Assembly (NCBI GenBank): GCA_963824985.1
Contig: CAWGRQ010000044.1
Coordinates: forward strand, 17,064 to 81,063
DNA from: JAFNAG01 sp963824985
Lineage (GTDB): Bacteria > Acidobacteriota > UBA6911
Direction of reading: 5' to 3'
Length of the DNA stretch: 64,000 nt
Within the stretch, counting starts at the first letter, position 1. Every line of letters starts with the position of its first letter. Shown here piece by piece: positions 16,812 through 25,094 of the stretch. A program made the position numbers and the translations under genes. The notes under the pieces are model-generated. The model worked only from the letters and a program-made list of their open reading frames with translations, did not search any database and was not told where the DNA came from.

Positions 16812-17303
16812 ATGCCCATCCATTACCAGGCGCATCGATATCAGGAGATTGAAGTTACAACCGCCACGCCGGTTGAACTCGTCGTATTCCTCTATGATGG
16901 CGCCATCGCCAGCCTGCAGAAGGCACAGGAACATATGGCGGCGCGCAATATCCAACAGCGCACCCGGTGTCTGAATAAGGCCACATCCATCATCACCGAG
17001 CTGCAGGCAAACATCAGTTTCGAAGCGGGTGGAGACATCGCCCCGTCTCTGGAGCGTCTATATCGTTACATGAAAGAGCGCATTTTCCAGGCGAACCTTC
17101 ATCAGGATGCCGCACCTCTGATGGAAATTGTGAAACTGCTGAGCAGTTTACGCGGAGCCTGGGCTACGGTGGGACAATCGGAGACGCGTGCCAAAGGGCA
17201 AAAAGCGGCCGAAGGCCAATCCGCGGTTCGCCAAGTGGCAATGGCCATGGGAACCGGCGGCGAGCCGATTTCCCCCCTGGCGGGATTCAGCGTGACGGCT
17301 TGA
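16812..17303 (+). CDS. fliS: Flagellin export chaperone FliS
   Basis: FliS, 163 residues, binds the C-terminal helices of flagellin in the cytoplasm and delivers it to the export gate. The N-terminus reads HYQAHRYQEIEVTTATPVEL, followed by VVFLYDGAIASLQKA, which are the standard FliS signatures. The helical bundle ends near residue 125; the remaining about 35 residues are a low-conservation tail rich in Gly and Gln. The order fliD-fliS is usual. Confidence 0.93.
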   Translation: MPIHYQAHRYQEIEVTTATPVELVVFLYDGAIASLQKAQEHMAARNIQQRTRCLNKATSIITELQANISFEAGGDIAPSLERLYRYMKERIFQANLHQDAAPLMEIVKLLSSLRGAWATVGQSETRAKGQKAAEGQSAVRQVAMAMGTGGEPISPLAGFSVTA

Positions 17304-17305
17304 AT

Positions 17306-17734
17306 ATGACTCCCATTGACTCGGTAATACAGGATATCGAGGACCTCTGCACTGCCCTCGAGTCGAGGCTCGAAAAGCAGCACCAGGATCTCAGGAACCA
17401 TATCCTTCCGGAGGCCGCCGAAGCCGCGGCCGCTTCGGCGTTATTGACCCGGGTTCGGCACGCAGAAATGCACCTCGCGGGGGTGGTTCAAGCCCTCAAT
17501 GCCGGGTCGGCGCCATCCTCCACGGGACTCCTCTTATCGAAATCCCGAGTGCAATTCATGCAGAAGCGTGTCCAACAGCTGCTTGCAATGCTCGGGCGAA
17601 ATGCCGCACAATGCCGTCAGCTCCGGCAGACGTATCAGGATGCCCTCAATGAATTGCAGCTGGGAGGGCAGTTCCTGCAGAGCATGCGGGGGCATGGAGA
17701 CAACCGGCCACAATTCCTCGACGCACACCAGTAG
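17306..17734 (+). CDS. Small helical protein between fliS and maf (FliT/FlgN-like chaperone candidate)
   Basis: A 142-residue, largely helical protein that begins 2 nt after the fliS stop (ATG 17306; an in-frame TTG at 17300 overlaps it). It has Leu/Gln-rich heptads: IQDIEDLCTALESRLEKQHQ, then VRHAEMHLAGVV, then VQQLLAMLGRNAAQCRQL. Size, composition and the position directly after fliS suggest a FliT- or FlgN-type export chaperone, but I see no diagnostic motif and do not assign a name. Confidence 0.65.
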   Translation: MTPIDSVIQDIEDLCTALESRLEKQHQDLRNHILPEAAEAAAASALLTRVRHAEMHLAGVVQALNAGSAPSSTGLLLSKSRVQFMQKRVQQLLAMLGRNAAQCRQLRQTYQDALNELQLGGQFLQSMRGHGDNRPQFLDAHQ

Positions 17735-17796
17735 TTGCCCGGGCGGTCGAGGCATCTGGCGGAGCCGGAAGCTCTCTTGGCCTGGCGGGTACCAGC

Positions 17797-19644
17797 TTGG
17801 ATCACGTCGAACAGAATCTGGACATTCTCGCCCGCCGTCAGCCCGAGCTTGCCCGGATATTGAGCGTCACCCCGCTCAGCCGCATTGAGTTTGTGCTCGC
17901 GCGCAAAAACCTGCCCACCTGTTTCTATCACCGCACGGGAGCGGATCCAGTCCCCCTTCACAGCCGCTATGATCCGCTGCAGGAAGCCCGGCAGTCCATA
18001 GCAGAGATCGATCTGCAGGGGGCGGATTACTTCATATTCCTGGGCTTCGGCCTCGGATATGGCCTGGACGCATTGCTTGAGCGTGTCGCGGCTGCCGACG
18101 CACACGTCTTCGTGGTCGAATCGGATTTGGAGATCCTGCGGGCAGCATGCCAGGCGCGCGATCTGACGCACCTGCTCTCCCTGCCACATATTCACTTAGC
18201 CTGGCCCCCGGCCGGGGATGAGCTGGGACAACAATGGACAAAATTCCTCGATCCCATCCAGGCCCGACAAAGCGTCTTTATCACCCATGCCCCATCGCTG
18301 GTGCTCCATCCATCATTATTCAAATCCGCGGCGGAGACGATCAGGAGCCGCACGCTCCGGACCTTCACAGACATCAACACCCTGGTTGGCCAGTCTCAGG
18401 CCTTCCTCGAAAACTTTGCGGACAATTTCGCTCATGCGGTCTCATCGCCGGGAGTCAATGCCTTCGCGGACCAGTTTCCGGGAGTCCCCGCAGTGCTGGT
18501 GGCGGCCGGTCCATCCCTGGATCGAAATATTCATGAACTGCGGGATATGCGGGACTGCGCATTGCTGCTCGCGGCGGATACCGCTCTGAAACCCCTGCTG
18601 GCGGCGGGTATTGAGCCCCACTTCGTCCTGAGCGGCGATCCCGGATACGTAAACTACCTTCATGTGAAAGAGGCCGTCACCCGCGATTCACTGCTGGTTG
18701 CCGATGCCACGGCTCATCCCGGAACGTTCGCCGCTTTTGAGCGGCGCACGGTGGTCTGCACGTTTGCAAACTCATCGCTGGGCCCCCTCTCCGATCTGAT
18801 CGCGTCCAAAGGCGTCCTTCGCGCCTGGGGGTCAGTCGCCACCATGTGCCTCGATTTTGCCCTGCTGATGGGATGCGGCCCGATCATTTTCGTGGGGCAG
18901 GATCTCGCTTTCAGTGAGGGGCGCACCTACTGCACGGGACTCTATTCGGAAAAAGAGTGGTTCGCCGGCGTGCACACGCCGGAGGAGTGCGAGCGGCGCT
19001 GGGCGGATTTGCGCGCAGCTCACAAAATCGTCATGACCGAGGATCTGTTCCGCAGTCCGGTCGCCAGCACCGACAAGCTGTTGTCATATTGGAACTGGAT
19101 CTCCGCCGAGATCGAGAAGCACCCGACGGTTCATTTCATTAATGCCACCGAGGGGGGAATCCTGAAGGATAAGCTGGATGTCATGAGCCTGCGCGAGACC
19201 CGGCATCGGTTCTGTCACCAGCAGCTCCCCCTGCACACCAGAGTCTGGAATCTCTTCCGGCGGGCATCCAGGGAAGTGCTCCCCGCGGATTGGGCCATCC
19301 TGTACCGGTTGCGGAACGAATGCTCCCAGTTGCAGGATATTGTTCAGATGGGATTGTCTTTTTGCCGCGCCGAGGTTCACAACGGGTCGGTTGAAGACTT
19401 GACACGGAGGCTGGATATGGTGCGGCAGACGGTGTCTCGGATGAAGACACTATCTCCGTTGATCGACTGCTGCAACCAAATGGGGAATGTCGGCTTCCTC
19501 AGGCGGCAGACGGATCTTGCGTCCCAATCCGGCGCCGGCCGCAGCGCCGCCGCGGTCCGGGATATGTACCTGGATTATTTCCAATCCCTCGTTCGAGCAC
19601 GGGAGATCGTCGCCATGGCGCTTTCGCGGCTTCCGCACAGTTAG
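17797..19644 (+). CDS. Maf-family (DUF115, MptE-like) flagellin glycosyltransferase
   Basis: A 615-residue motility-associated factor. The central DUF115 / 6-hydroxymethylpterin-diphosphokinase-like domain (about residues 220-400) contains VPAVLVAAGPSLDRNIHEL, LLLAADTALKPLLAAGIEP and SGDPG, and the later IIFVGQDLAFSEGRTYCTG. An N-terminal Rossmann-like region has YFIFLGFGLGYGLDALL. Maf proteins transfer nonulosonic acids to Ser/Thr of flagellin before export, matching the NeuB-type sugar cluster 5 kb away. The apparent start is TTG at 17797; no better in-frame start is visible. It is convergent with csrA; the 71-nt gap to csrA has only a weak 5-bp hairpin. Confidence 0.88.
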   Translation: MDHVEQNLDILARRQPELARILSVTPLSRIEFVLARKNLPTCFYHRTGADPVPLHSRYDPLQEARQSIAEIDLQGADYFIFLGFGLGYGLDALLERVAAADAHVFVVESDLEILRAACQARDLTHLLSLPHIHLAWPPAGDELGQQWTKFLDPIQARQSVFITHAPSLVLHPSLFKSAAETIRSRTLRTFTDINTLVGQSQAFLENFADNFAHAVSSPGVNAFADQFPGVPAVLVAAGPSLDRNIHELRDMRDCALLLAADTALKPLLAAGIEPHFVLSGDPGYVNYLHVKEAVTRDSLLVADATAHPGTFAAFERRTVVCTFANSSLGPLSDLIASKGVLRAWGSVATMCLDFALLMGCGPIIFVGQDLAFSEGRTYCTGLYSEKEWFAGVHTPEECERRWADLRAAHKIVMTEDLFRSPVASTDKLLSYWNWISAEIEKHPTVHFINATEGGILKDKLDVMSLRETRHRFCHQQLPLHTRVWNLFRRASREVLPADWAILYRLRNECSQLQDIVQMGLSFCRAEVHNGSVEDLTRRLDMVRQTVSRMKTLSPLIDCCNQMGNVGFLRRQTDLASQSGAGRSAAAVRDMYLDYFQSLVRAREIVAMALSRLPHS

Positions 19645-19715
19645 ATCGCCCTGTAATGAGGGCTTCCGTACTCCCCGCGCCTTTTTTCGTTAATTTGCAG
19701 AAGGAGACGAGCCAC

Positions 19716-19940
19716 CTATCGCAACAGCTGCTTCAAGACTTCCGGAGAAGGGATTTGAGATTGGGAAGCGGCGATATTCTCCCGCTTGATTGCTTCGTAC
19801 ACTTCTTTCCGATGGACGGAAATGTGGCGGGGCGCCGAAACTCCGATCTTGACGCCGCCCCCCGCCGTGCCGAGAATCGTAACTTCGATCTCGTTGCCGA
19901 TGATCAGGCTTTCCTCTTTTTTTCTCGTGAATACCAGCAC
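19716..19940 (-). CDS. csrA: Translational regulator CsrA
   Basis: A 74-residue RNA-binding protein that represses translation by occupying GGA motifs near ribosome binding sites. The first strand is MLVFTRKKEESLIIGNEI, and the RNA-contact strand has Val42 and Arg44 in HISVHRKEVY. It follows fliW by 57 nt, the arrangement of the flagellin homeostasis module in which FliW sequesters CsrA unless it is bound by flagellin. The likely target is the flagellin leader (13905-13922). Confidence 0.97.
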   Translation of the reverse strand: MLVFTRKKEESLIIGNEIEVTILGTAGGGVKIGVSAPRHISVHRKEVYEAIKRENIAASQSQIPSPEVLKQLLR

Positions 19941-19997
19941 ACGTCACTCCGCTTCCAGAATGAGCGCATCCTTACGGATGGCACCCCCGGGCGCCGG

Positions 19998-20468
19998 TCA
20001 GGCCGATTCAGCATCCCCATGCGACCCGCTGCTGAACACCGGATGCCGCATGGGATACTCAGCGTGCAAAAGGACCACCTGTTTGCCGCGGCGTTTTTCC
20101 ATGTTGATCAGGACCGGCGCCATCAGATTGATGGTCGCTTCGGCAGGATTTTCCGGGATGGTCGCCACCGAATAAACGGCCACATTTTCAGGCCTGTCGG
20201 TTTGCAGATCGTCCATATCTGATTCGCCGAGTTGGAATTGATAAGCCGGGTGAAGCAGGAAAGGATTGATGATCAGGAGCGCGATCGGCGGATCGTCAAG
20301 CGCCTGCAGATACTGGAAGGGCGTCAGTTCATCCAGTTCCACCAGTGCAAACCTGTGGTTCCGCGGAAAGCCCAGAATGCCCTCATCGAAGTGAATGACA
20401 TTCTCCTGGAGAACTTCAAGGGCGCCGAATTTTACGGTTTGTATCGTAACAGTTTTCGTATCTGCCAT
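19998..20468 (-). CDS. fliW: Flagellar assembly factor FliW
   Basis: FliW, 156 residues, binds either flagellin or CsrA and so couples flagellin synthesis to export. It has VKFGALEVLQENVIHFDEGI, LGFPRNHRFALVELDE, and PFQYLQALDDPPIALLIINP, all typical of the family. The ATG at 20468 sits 7 nt after GAGG; another ATG at 20474 lies on top of the ribosome binding site and is less likely. It is upstream of csrA and downstream of flgL. The 247 nt between it and flgL show no gene or clear signal. Confidence 0.95.
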   Translation of the reverse strand: MADTKTVTIQTVKFGALEVLQENVIHFDEGILGFPRNHRFALVELDELTPFQYLQALDDPPIALLIINPFLLHPAYQFQLGESDMDDLQTDRPENVAVYSVATIPENPAEATINLMAPVLINMEKRRGKQVVLLHAEYPMRHPVFSSGSHGDAESA

Positions 20469-20715
20469 TCGCATTCCTCGATCGAGAGGCCTGCCTTCGG
20501 GACCGGAAAACGCTCGACGGTTCCCTTACGGATCCCGGTCGGGGTGCTTTCCACCCATACCGGGTAGCACGGATTCGGCCAAGGCAGCATTCCGCTGCCA
20601 GGCCCGTCTGCGGCCGACGCCGGCATTCTACAAGGGGCTGGAAGAGCCTGTCCATTGGAATCCGGGAAGGCGACCAGAATGGTTGCAACCGGGCTTTGGA
20701 TCCGGCGTGCGGACA

Positions 20716-21591
20716 TCAGCCCATGTAGTCAAACAAAGTCTGCTGACCTATCACGGAGCCCACCGTCAGGGCAGCCTGAAGGGCCGTCCGGGCCTGATTG
20801 AGTTGCGTGATCGCTTCCGCAATATCGGCATCGCCGATCTGGGATTGCCGGGACTGGATATTGATCTGTTGTTCCTGCCGGGCGACATCGGAATCCTGCA
20901 GTTTTGCCAGATCCACTCCGAGAGCCGCGCGCACACGGCTCACCGTGGTAAAGGCACCGGGAAACTGTCCCAGGGCTTCCTGGATGGCGGCCTGGTCGCC
21001 GCTTTCCACGGCAGCCAGCAAGGAACCGACATTGGCAAACACGGGATCAAAGACAGTCGAGCCCGGTATGTTCGTCTTTACCTGGAGGTTGCCGCTGATG
21101 TCAACGGTATTCACATCGGTGTTTCCCTGGTAGGTTACCGAATCGCCATCCATTGTGAATGCAGGAGCATCGACGTGAGAACCAGAGAACAAGGACCGTC
21201 CCCGTGCCTCGGTGTTGGCCAGGGAGAAAATCTGATCGCGCAGCGATCGGATTTCAGCCGCGTAGGTGGCCCGCGCGGCCGGATCCTGAAAATTGTTGGC
21301 CGCAGCGCTGCCCCGGGTGAACACGGCAGTGACCAGGTCGTAGACGGAGTTGAGCGTGGACTCCGCTACCTTCATATAAAAGCCGCTGTTGTCCGCATTC
21401 AACTGGTACTGGTCGAGATCGGAGATCTGGCGTTTCAATCGCATCAATTCAGCATTGTCCGCCGGCGCATCGTGCGGGTACGAGATCTTTCTGCCTGAGG
21501 AGGCCTGTTTGGTTGCATGCTGTATCCTGTTGTTCAGCATGTTGACGTTCTCAAGCAGGGTTCGGTAGCCAATCGATTCGGTAGTTCGCAT
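20716..21591 (-). CDS. flgL: Flagellar hook-associated protein 3 FlgL
   Basis: FlgL, 291 residues, is the junction protein next to the filament. The N-terminus has RTLLENVNMLNNRIQHATKQ and SSGRKISYPHDAPADNAELM, the flagellin-like helical signature. The C-terminus ends in QLNQARTALQAALTVGSVIG. Three start codons lie in tandem (GTG 21597, ATG 21594, ATG 21591); the GGAGG upstream is best spaced for 21591. The GTG overlaps the flgK stop as GTGA. Confidence 0.93.
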   Translation of the reverse strand: MRTTESIGYRTLLENVNMLNNRIQHATKQASSGRKISYPHDAPADNAELMRLKRQISDLDQYQLNADNSGFYMKVAESTLNSVYDLVTAVFTRGSAAANNFQDPAARATYAAEIRSLRDQIFSLANTEARGRSLFSGSHVDAPAFTMDGDSVTYQGNTDVNTVDISGNLQVKTNIPGSTVFDPVFANVGSLLAAVESGDQAAIQEALGQFPGAFTTVSRVRAALGVDLAKLQDSDVARQEQQINIQSRQSQIGDADIAEAITQLNQARTALQAALTVGSVIGQQTLFDYMG

Positions 21592-21593
21592 CA

Positions 21594-22994
21594 TCACCCT
21601 CCAATGAGACGGATCATTTCCTCGGTAAGACTGTCGATGATGCTGATAAAGCGGGCATTGGCCTGGTAGGCCTTCTGGAAACGCATGATGTCGACCGCTT
21701 CCTCATCGAGATTCACACCGGAGACGGAATCGCGTTGATTTTGAATCTGCGCCAGTAGATTTTCCTGCGTTTCCAGTCCATCGAGAACCGTCCTGGTATC
21801 TCGGCCGATTTGGAAGATGAGGTTGGTATAGGCCTGGTCCGGGGTCGCGGTGTTGCCCGACAGGATCAATTCATTCTTGATTCCGGCCAGGCTGCGGGCG
21901 TTGCCATTGGAGCCCAGTCCGGCGCCGGCGCTGGCCGCGGCAATCTGGGCCGGGTCGGAAAGGGAAACCTGCATGGTCCGTGCCGCCCCCCGGGTGGATC
22001 CTGGACTTACCGGCGCGAAAGGAATGAAAAAGTTCGCGCCTGGATTGCCATAATAATCCGAACCCAGTGCATGCTGGGCGTTGACCCGGCCGATGATAGC
22101 CGCCGCCATATCGTCAAGCGCGGACAGGTACCCGGCAATCTTGTTGTCCCGCACATCGAGCAGTCCGCCCAGCTTTCCCGACTGGATTGTGGAGGTGATA
22201 TCGGCACCGCCGGCATGGACTTCCAGCCCTTGGCCGCTGGTCGAACTGACCGCCGTCCAAGTGTAGGCCCGGTCGCCGACCACCAGCGGCGTCCCCTGCC
22301 GAGACATGACCGAAATGCTTCCTGATTCCGTCTCAAAATAGGAGATGTCGGTCAATGCAGCCATTCGGTCCAGAAGCTGCTGCCGCCGGTCACGGAGTGT
22401 ATTCTCGTTCGAATTTAAGTTTTTCGCGGCCACAACTTCGACATTCGTCCGGGCAATGTCTGCGGCGATCGAGCTGATCTCACCCACCGTGTCCGAGACG
22501 GCACGATCCTGCAGGACCTGCACCGATTGCAGTTCCTCGTAAATCTGGCGAAACCTCGCACCCAGATCCTCGCCGCTCGCCAGCACCTGTTGCCGCAACG
22601 GAACATCCTCCGGCGCATTGGCGAGGGAACTGAAGCTGTTGAAGAATTCGTTTATGGCCGACTGAAGACCAGATCCGGAAGTCTCGTTGAGAACGGCCTC
22701 CACCTGCTGCAGGGTTGAGGATGAGGAGGCCAATTCGCCTTGACGCTGCAGTTCATCCGTGACCCGACGCTCAAGAAAACGCGTGCGGTAGGAGTCGATC
22801 GACGCCATACGGACCCCCGCACCTGCCTGATAGACATCCTGGGCAACAGGATCGCCGGGCACCAGATTGATCCGCTGGCGGGTGTAGCCGGGGGTGTTTA
22901 CATTGGCGATGTTGTTCTGGGTGATGTCCAGCGCATATTGCTGCGCAGCAAGCGCATCGCGCGCAAGGCCCAGGCTGGCAAACAGTGAAGGCAT
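21594..22994 (-). CDS. flgK: Flagellar hook-associated protein 1 FlgK
   Basis: FlgK, 466 residues, connects hook to filament. The N-terminal rod-type motif is ALDITQNNIANVNTPGYTRQ, and the C-terminal flagellar domain is VNLDEEAVDIMRFQKAYQAN followed by ARFISIIDSLTEEMIRLIGG. The central domain is moderately sized. It follows flgN by about 100 nt, and that gap contains only a 5-bp hairpin (CTCTG/CAGAG). The flgK-flgL pair is translationally coupled. Confidence 0.96.
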   Translation of the reverse strand: MPSLFASLGLARDALAAQQYALDITQNNIANVNTPGYTRQRINLVPGDPVAQDVYQAGAGVRMASIDSYRTRFLERRVTDELQRQGELASSSSTLQQVEAVLNETSGSGLQSAINEFFNSFSSLANAPEDVPLRQQVLASGEDLGARFRQIYEELQSVQVLQDRAVSDTVGEISSIAADIARTNVEVVAAKNLNSNENTLRDRRQQLLDRMAALTDISYFETESGSISVMSRQGTPLVVGDRAYTWTAVSSTSGQGLEVHAGGADITSTIQSGKLGGLLDVRDNKIAGYLSALDDMAAAIIGRVNAQHALGSDYYGNPGANFFIPFAPVSPGSTRGAARTMQVSLSDPAQIAAASAGAGLGSNGNARSLAGIKNELILSGNTATPDQAYTNLIFQIGRDTRTVLDGLETQENLLAQIQNQRDSVSGVNLDEEAVDIMRFQKAYQANARFISIIDSLTEEMIRLIGG

Positions 22995-23093
22995 GAGAGT
23001 GCTCTCCGGCCGTCCCGGCGGGGATCGGTCACACCATGGTTTCAGCCTCTGTAAGTCAGAGACAACTGGATTCTCCTCCGAGCTCCCGAACGG

Positions 23094-23585
23094 CTATGCC
23101 TTGTCGGAGATCGTGCTGTGAGCGACGGAATAAGGCTTGAACAATCCATTGCTCTGATAGGAACTGGTGCCGTTGGCGATAAAATCGAGCAGGCCGCGTG
23201 AATAGTGCAGGGAGCTGTCGACCAGCCTCCGATTCCGTTGATTGACCGCTTTCAGTTGTTCCACCAGACTCCTGAAAGTCACGGCTTGCGACCGGATCTC
23301 CTCAGCCACGGATGGCTCGGCCCCTTCGGCGAGCTTCAAAAGCGTCAACTCCTCATGCGCGACATTCAATGTCGCACACAACTGTTTGCAGAGACGGGAC
23401 ATCTGGTCTTCCAGGAGGCGCAACTTGACGTTAAAGGTATCGTCCGTCTTATTGCTCTCCACGATTGCCTCCAATGAGCCGCGAACCAACAGGGAGGTCT
23501 TCCTGCGCGCGTGGGCAATGAGGTCTCGATACAGGGCGATTTCCTCTCCGATGATCTTCATCAAGGCGGCAATCTGGTCATCCAT
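23094..23585 (-). CDS. flgN: FlgN-family chaperone
   Basis: A 163-residue helical protein of the FlgN family, the export chaperone for FlgK and FlgL. The typical pattern is visible: an N-terminal helix (IIGEEIALYRDLIAHARRKTSLLV), then SLEAIVESNKTDD with the LRLLEDQMSRL helix, and the C-terminal AVNQRNRRLVDSSLHYSRG. It lies directly upstream of flgK. The 3-nt gap to the preceding small ORF implies coupling. Confidence 0.85.
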   Translation of the reverse strand: MDDQIAALMKIIGEEIALYRDLIAHARRKTSLLVRGSLEAIVESNKTDDTFNVKLRLLEDQMSRLCKQLCATLNVAHEELTLLKLAEGAEPSVAEEIRSQAVTFRSLVEQLKAVNQRNRRLVDSSLHYSRGLLDFIANGTSSYQSNGLFKPYSVAHSTISDKA

Positions 23586-23588
23586 CGC

Positions 23589-23789
23589 TCATATCCTGAA
23601 GTCGATGTGTGTCCCGGCAGCTGTTTCTTGGGCGGCCTCGGGAGGGGATTCATCCATTTCAGGGTCCCCTTCACCTGATTCGTCTCCATGGTGTTTCTTG
23701 GCATTGCGCCCCGGGAAGGGTTCCTCCCGCGCGCCGCGGTCCAGGAAGTGCTGGGAAACCGGTTGAATGCGTCCGAAATCGTCGGCCAT
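23589..23789 (-). CDS. Small acidic/charged protein between flgM and flgN
   Basis: A 66-residue protein starting at ATG 23789 and ending 3 nt before flgN. It is rich in Glu, Asp, Pro and Gly and probably disordered, with a C-terminal end reading AGTHIDFRI. Small proteins ending in a similar G-x-x-(H/I/V)-D-(I/L/F) pattern are recurrent in flagellar gene clusters, but I do not know a named function. A longer in-frame extension to 23894 would overlap flgM and looks non-coding. Confidence 0.5.
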   Translation of the reverse strand: MADDFGRIQPVSQHFLDRGAREEPFPGRNAKKHHGDESGEGDPEMDESPPEAAQETAAGTHIDFRI

Positions 23790-23811
23790 AGCGGCCCCCT
23801 GAAGCAGCCCC

Positions 23812-24126
23812 TCAGAAGATTTCGTCGATAAGATTTCCACCCAGGATCTTGTCGGCGATCTGTTCGGCCTTGACATTGTAAGTGCCGCCTTCAATCGAGC
23901 GCCGCACTTGCAGGACCAGAGCCTCGCGCACGTCAGGGGTTGCTTGGATCATCTCATCGAGATGCTGGATCTCCCGGCTTCGGACCGAGATTTCAACCCG
24001 ATCGGGATCGGCGGCCACAAGGTCGCGACCCGTCTTCGTGTTGCGCTGAGCCTGCTGCTCCTGGACATCGAGCCTGTCGACTCTCGTTGCCAGGTCGACC
24101 AGGGGGGATTTGCTGTTAATTTCCAT
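23812..24126 (-). CDS. flgM: Anti-sigma-28 factor FlgM
   Basis: FlgM, 104 residues, holds FliA inactive until it is exported through the completed hook-basal body. The C-terminal sigma-binding region is well preserved: RVEISVRSREIQHLDEMI and VRRSIEGGTYNVKAEQIADKIL (read in two adjoining parts), ending GGNLIDEIF. The N-terminal half is unstructured, as expected for secretion. A sigma-28 promoter lies 35 nt upstream, giving the usual feedback. Confidence 0.93.
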   Translation of the reverse strand: MEINSKSPLVDLATRVDRLDVQEQQAQRNTKTGRDLVAADPDRVEISVRSREIQHLDEMIQATPDVREALVLQVRRSIEGGTYNVKAEQIADKILGGNLIDEIF

Positions 24127-24160
24127 AGTATCCTCAGGAGTAAAACTCTTCTCAAGCGCC

Positions 24161-24188
24161 TTATCGTCGCAGCGAATGTAACACTTTA
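24161..24188 (-). promoter_or_regulatory. Sigma-28 promoter upstream of flgM
   Basis: On the minus strand TAAA (24188-24185) is followed after 16 nt by GACGATAA (24168-24161), seven of eight bases of the sigma-28 -10 element. The extended -35 reads TAAAGTGT, close to the enterobacterial TAAAGTTT. It ends 35 nt before the flgM start codon and would make flgM-x-flgN-flgK-flgL a late class unit. Confidence 0.7.
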
Positions 24189-24238
24189 GAGCTTCTTGAG
24201 TTATCCTCCATCCTGGGGTTCCGACCTGCCCTTGGTGC

Positions 24239-25045
24239 CTACTCCGTCACCAGCGACGCCGGGTCGATCGCCTCACCGTATCGTCGAACTTCGAAATGCA
24301 GATGCGGTCCTGTTGAGCGGCCGGTGCTGCCCACGGTACCCAAAATCTGTGCCGGTTGCAGCCAATCCCCTGTCTTGGCGAGCAGTCCTTTCAGGTGGGC
24401 ATAGCGGGTTTCAAACCCGCCGGGGTGCTGAACTACGATCGTGTTACCGTAACCCTCCTGGAAACCGGAAAAGGTCACGCGGCCGGCTGCGGCAGCGCGC
24501 ACATCCATCCCATCGGGTGCGGCCAGGTCTACACCCCGGTGAAAGCGCAATTCGTGAGTGAAGGGATCATTCCGACTGCCAAACGAGGACGAGAGGTGTG
24601 CATGGACGGGCATGCGAAAGTCGGGGATCTCCTCCGCCACTCCGGGACGGAGATCCGATCGTGAGATTATCGGATCCCGAGGAACAATCGGTTCACCCTC
24701 CAGAGCCCCGCCCGCTAAAGGATCCGAGAGCTTTTTCATCAGCAGGTCCGAGATGCCCAGGGCGCCGCGGTCGGCCAGAGTGCGCGCCAGCTCCTGATCA
24801 AAGAGCTCGGTGTAGGTGTCTTTCCCCAGACCCTGTCCGTCGGGATCCGATTCTTCGATGGAAGAGCGCATCACGCTTAGCATGTATCCGAGAAACAGCG
24901 CCTCAAACTCTTTGGCCGCCATGCGGAGGCGAGCCGGATCTTCGCCGCGCGCGACACTTCCCTGGTTCTGCACGCGGGCGGTCGCATTAGAAAGAGCGTC
25001 CGGGCCGCGGGGATTCAGCATCCCGGAAACGATCGAGTCCTGCAT
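24239..25045 (-). CDS. FlgJ-type rod-binding domain fused to an M23 (LytM) peptidase
   Basis: A 268-residue two-domain protein. The N-terminal part (about 35-110) is the FlgJ rod-binding domain: AAKEFEALFLGYMLSVMRSS and YTELFDQELARTLADRGALG. The C-terminal part (about 150-265) is an M23 zinc endopeptidase with HRGVDLAAPDGMDVRAAAAG, YGNTIVVQHPGGFETRYAHL and the zinc-ligand motif GPHLHFEVR. Enterobacterial FlgJ carries a GH73 muramidase instead, so here an endopeptidase would open the wall for the rod. ATG 25045 has GGAGACAATTG upstream. It lies 50 nt after flgI. Confidence 0.9.
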   Translation of the reverse strand: MQDSIVSGMLNPRGPDALSNATARVQNQGSVARGEDPARLRMAAKEFEALFLGYMLSVMRSSIEESDPDGQGLGKDTYTELFDQELARTLADRGALGISDLLMKKLSDPLAGGALEGEPIVPRDPIISRSDLRPGVAEEIPDFRMPVHAHLSSSFGSRNDPFTHELRFHRGVDLAAPDGMDVRAAAAGRVTFSGFQEGYGNTIVVQHPGGFETRYAHLKGLLAKTGDWLQPAQILGTVGSTGRSTGPHLHFEVRRYGEAIDPASLVTE

Positions 25046-25094
25046 CAATTGTCTCCAAGCCGCCAGTCCGGCTGTTGCCGGACCCCGGGCGGCA

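Noticed and set aside
20395..21498. Long open frame on the plus strand opposite flgL.
   Set aside because: It is antisense to a clearly identified gene with no family motif or ribosome binding site; a by-product of GC-rich codon use.
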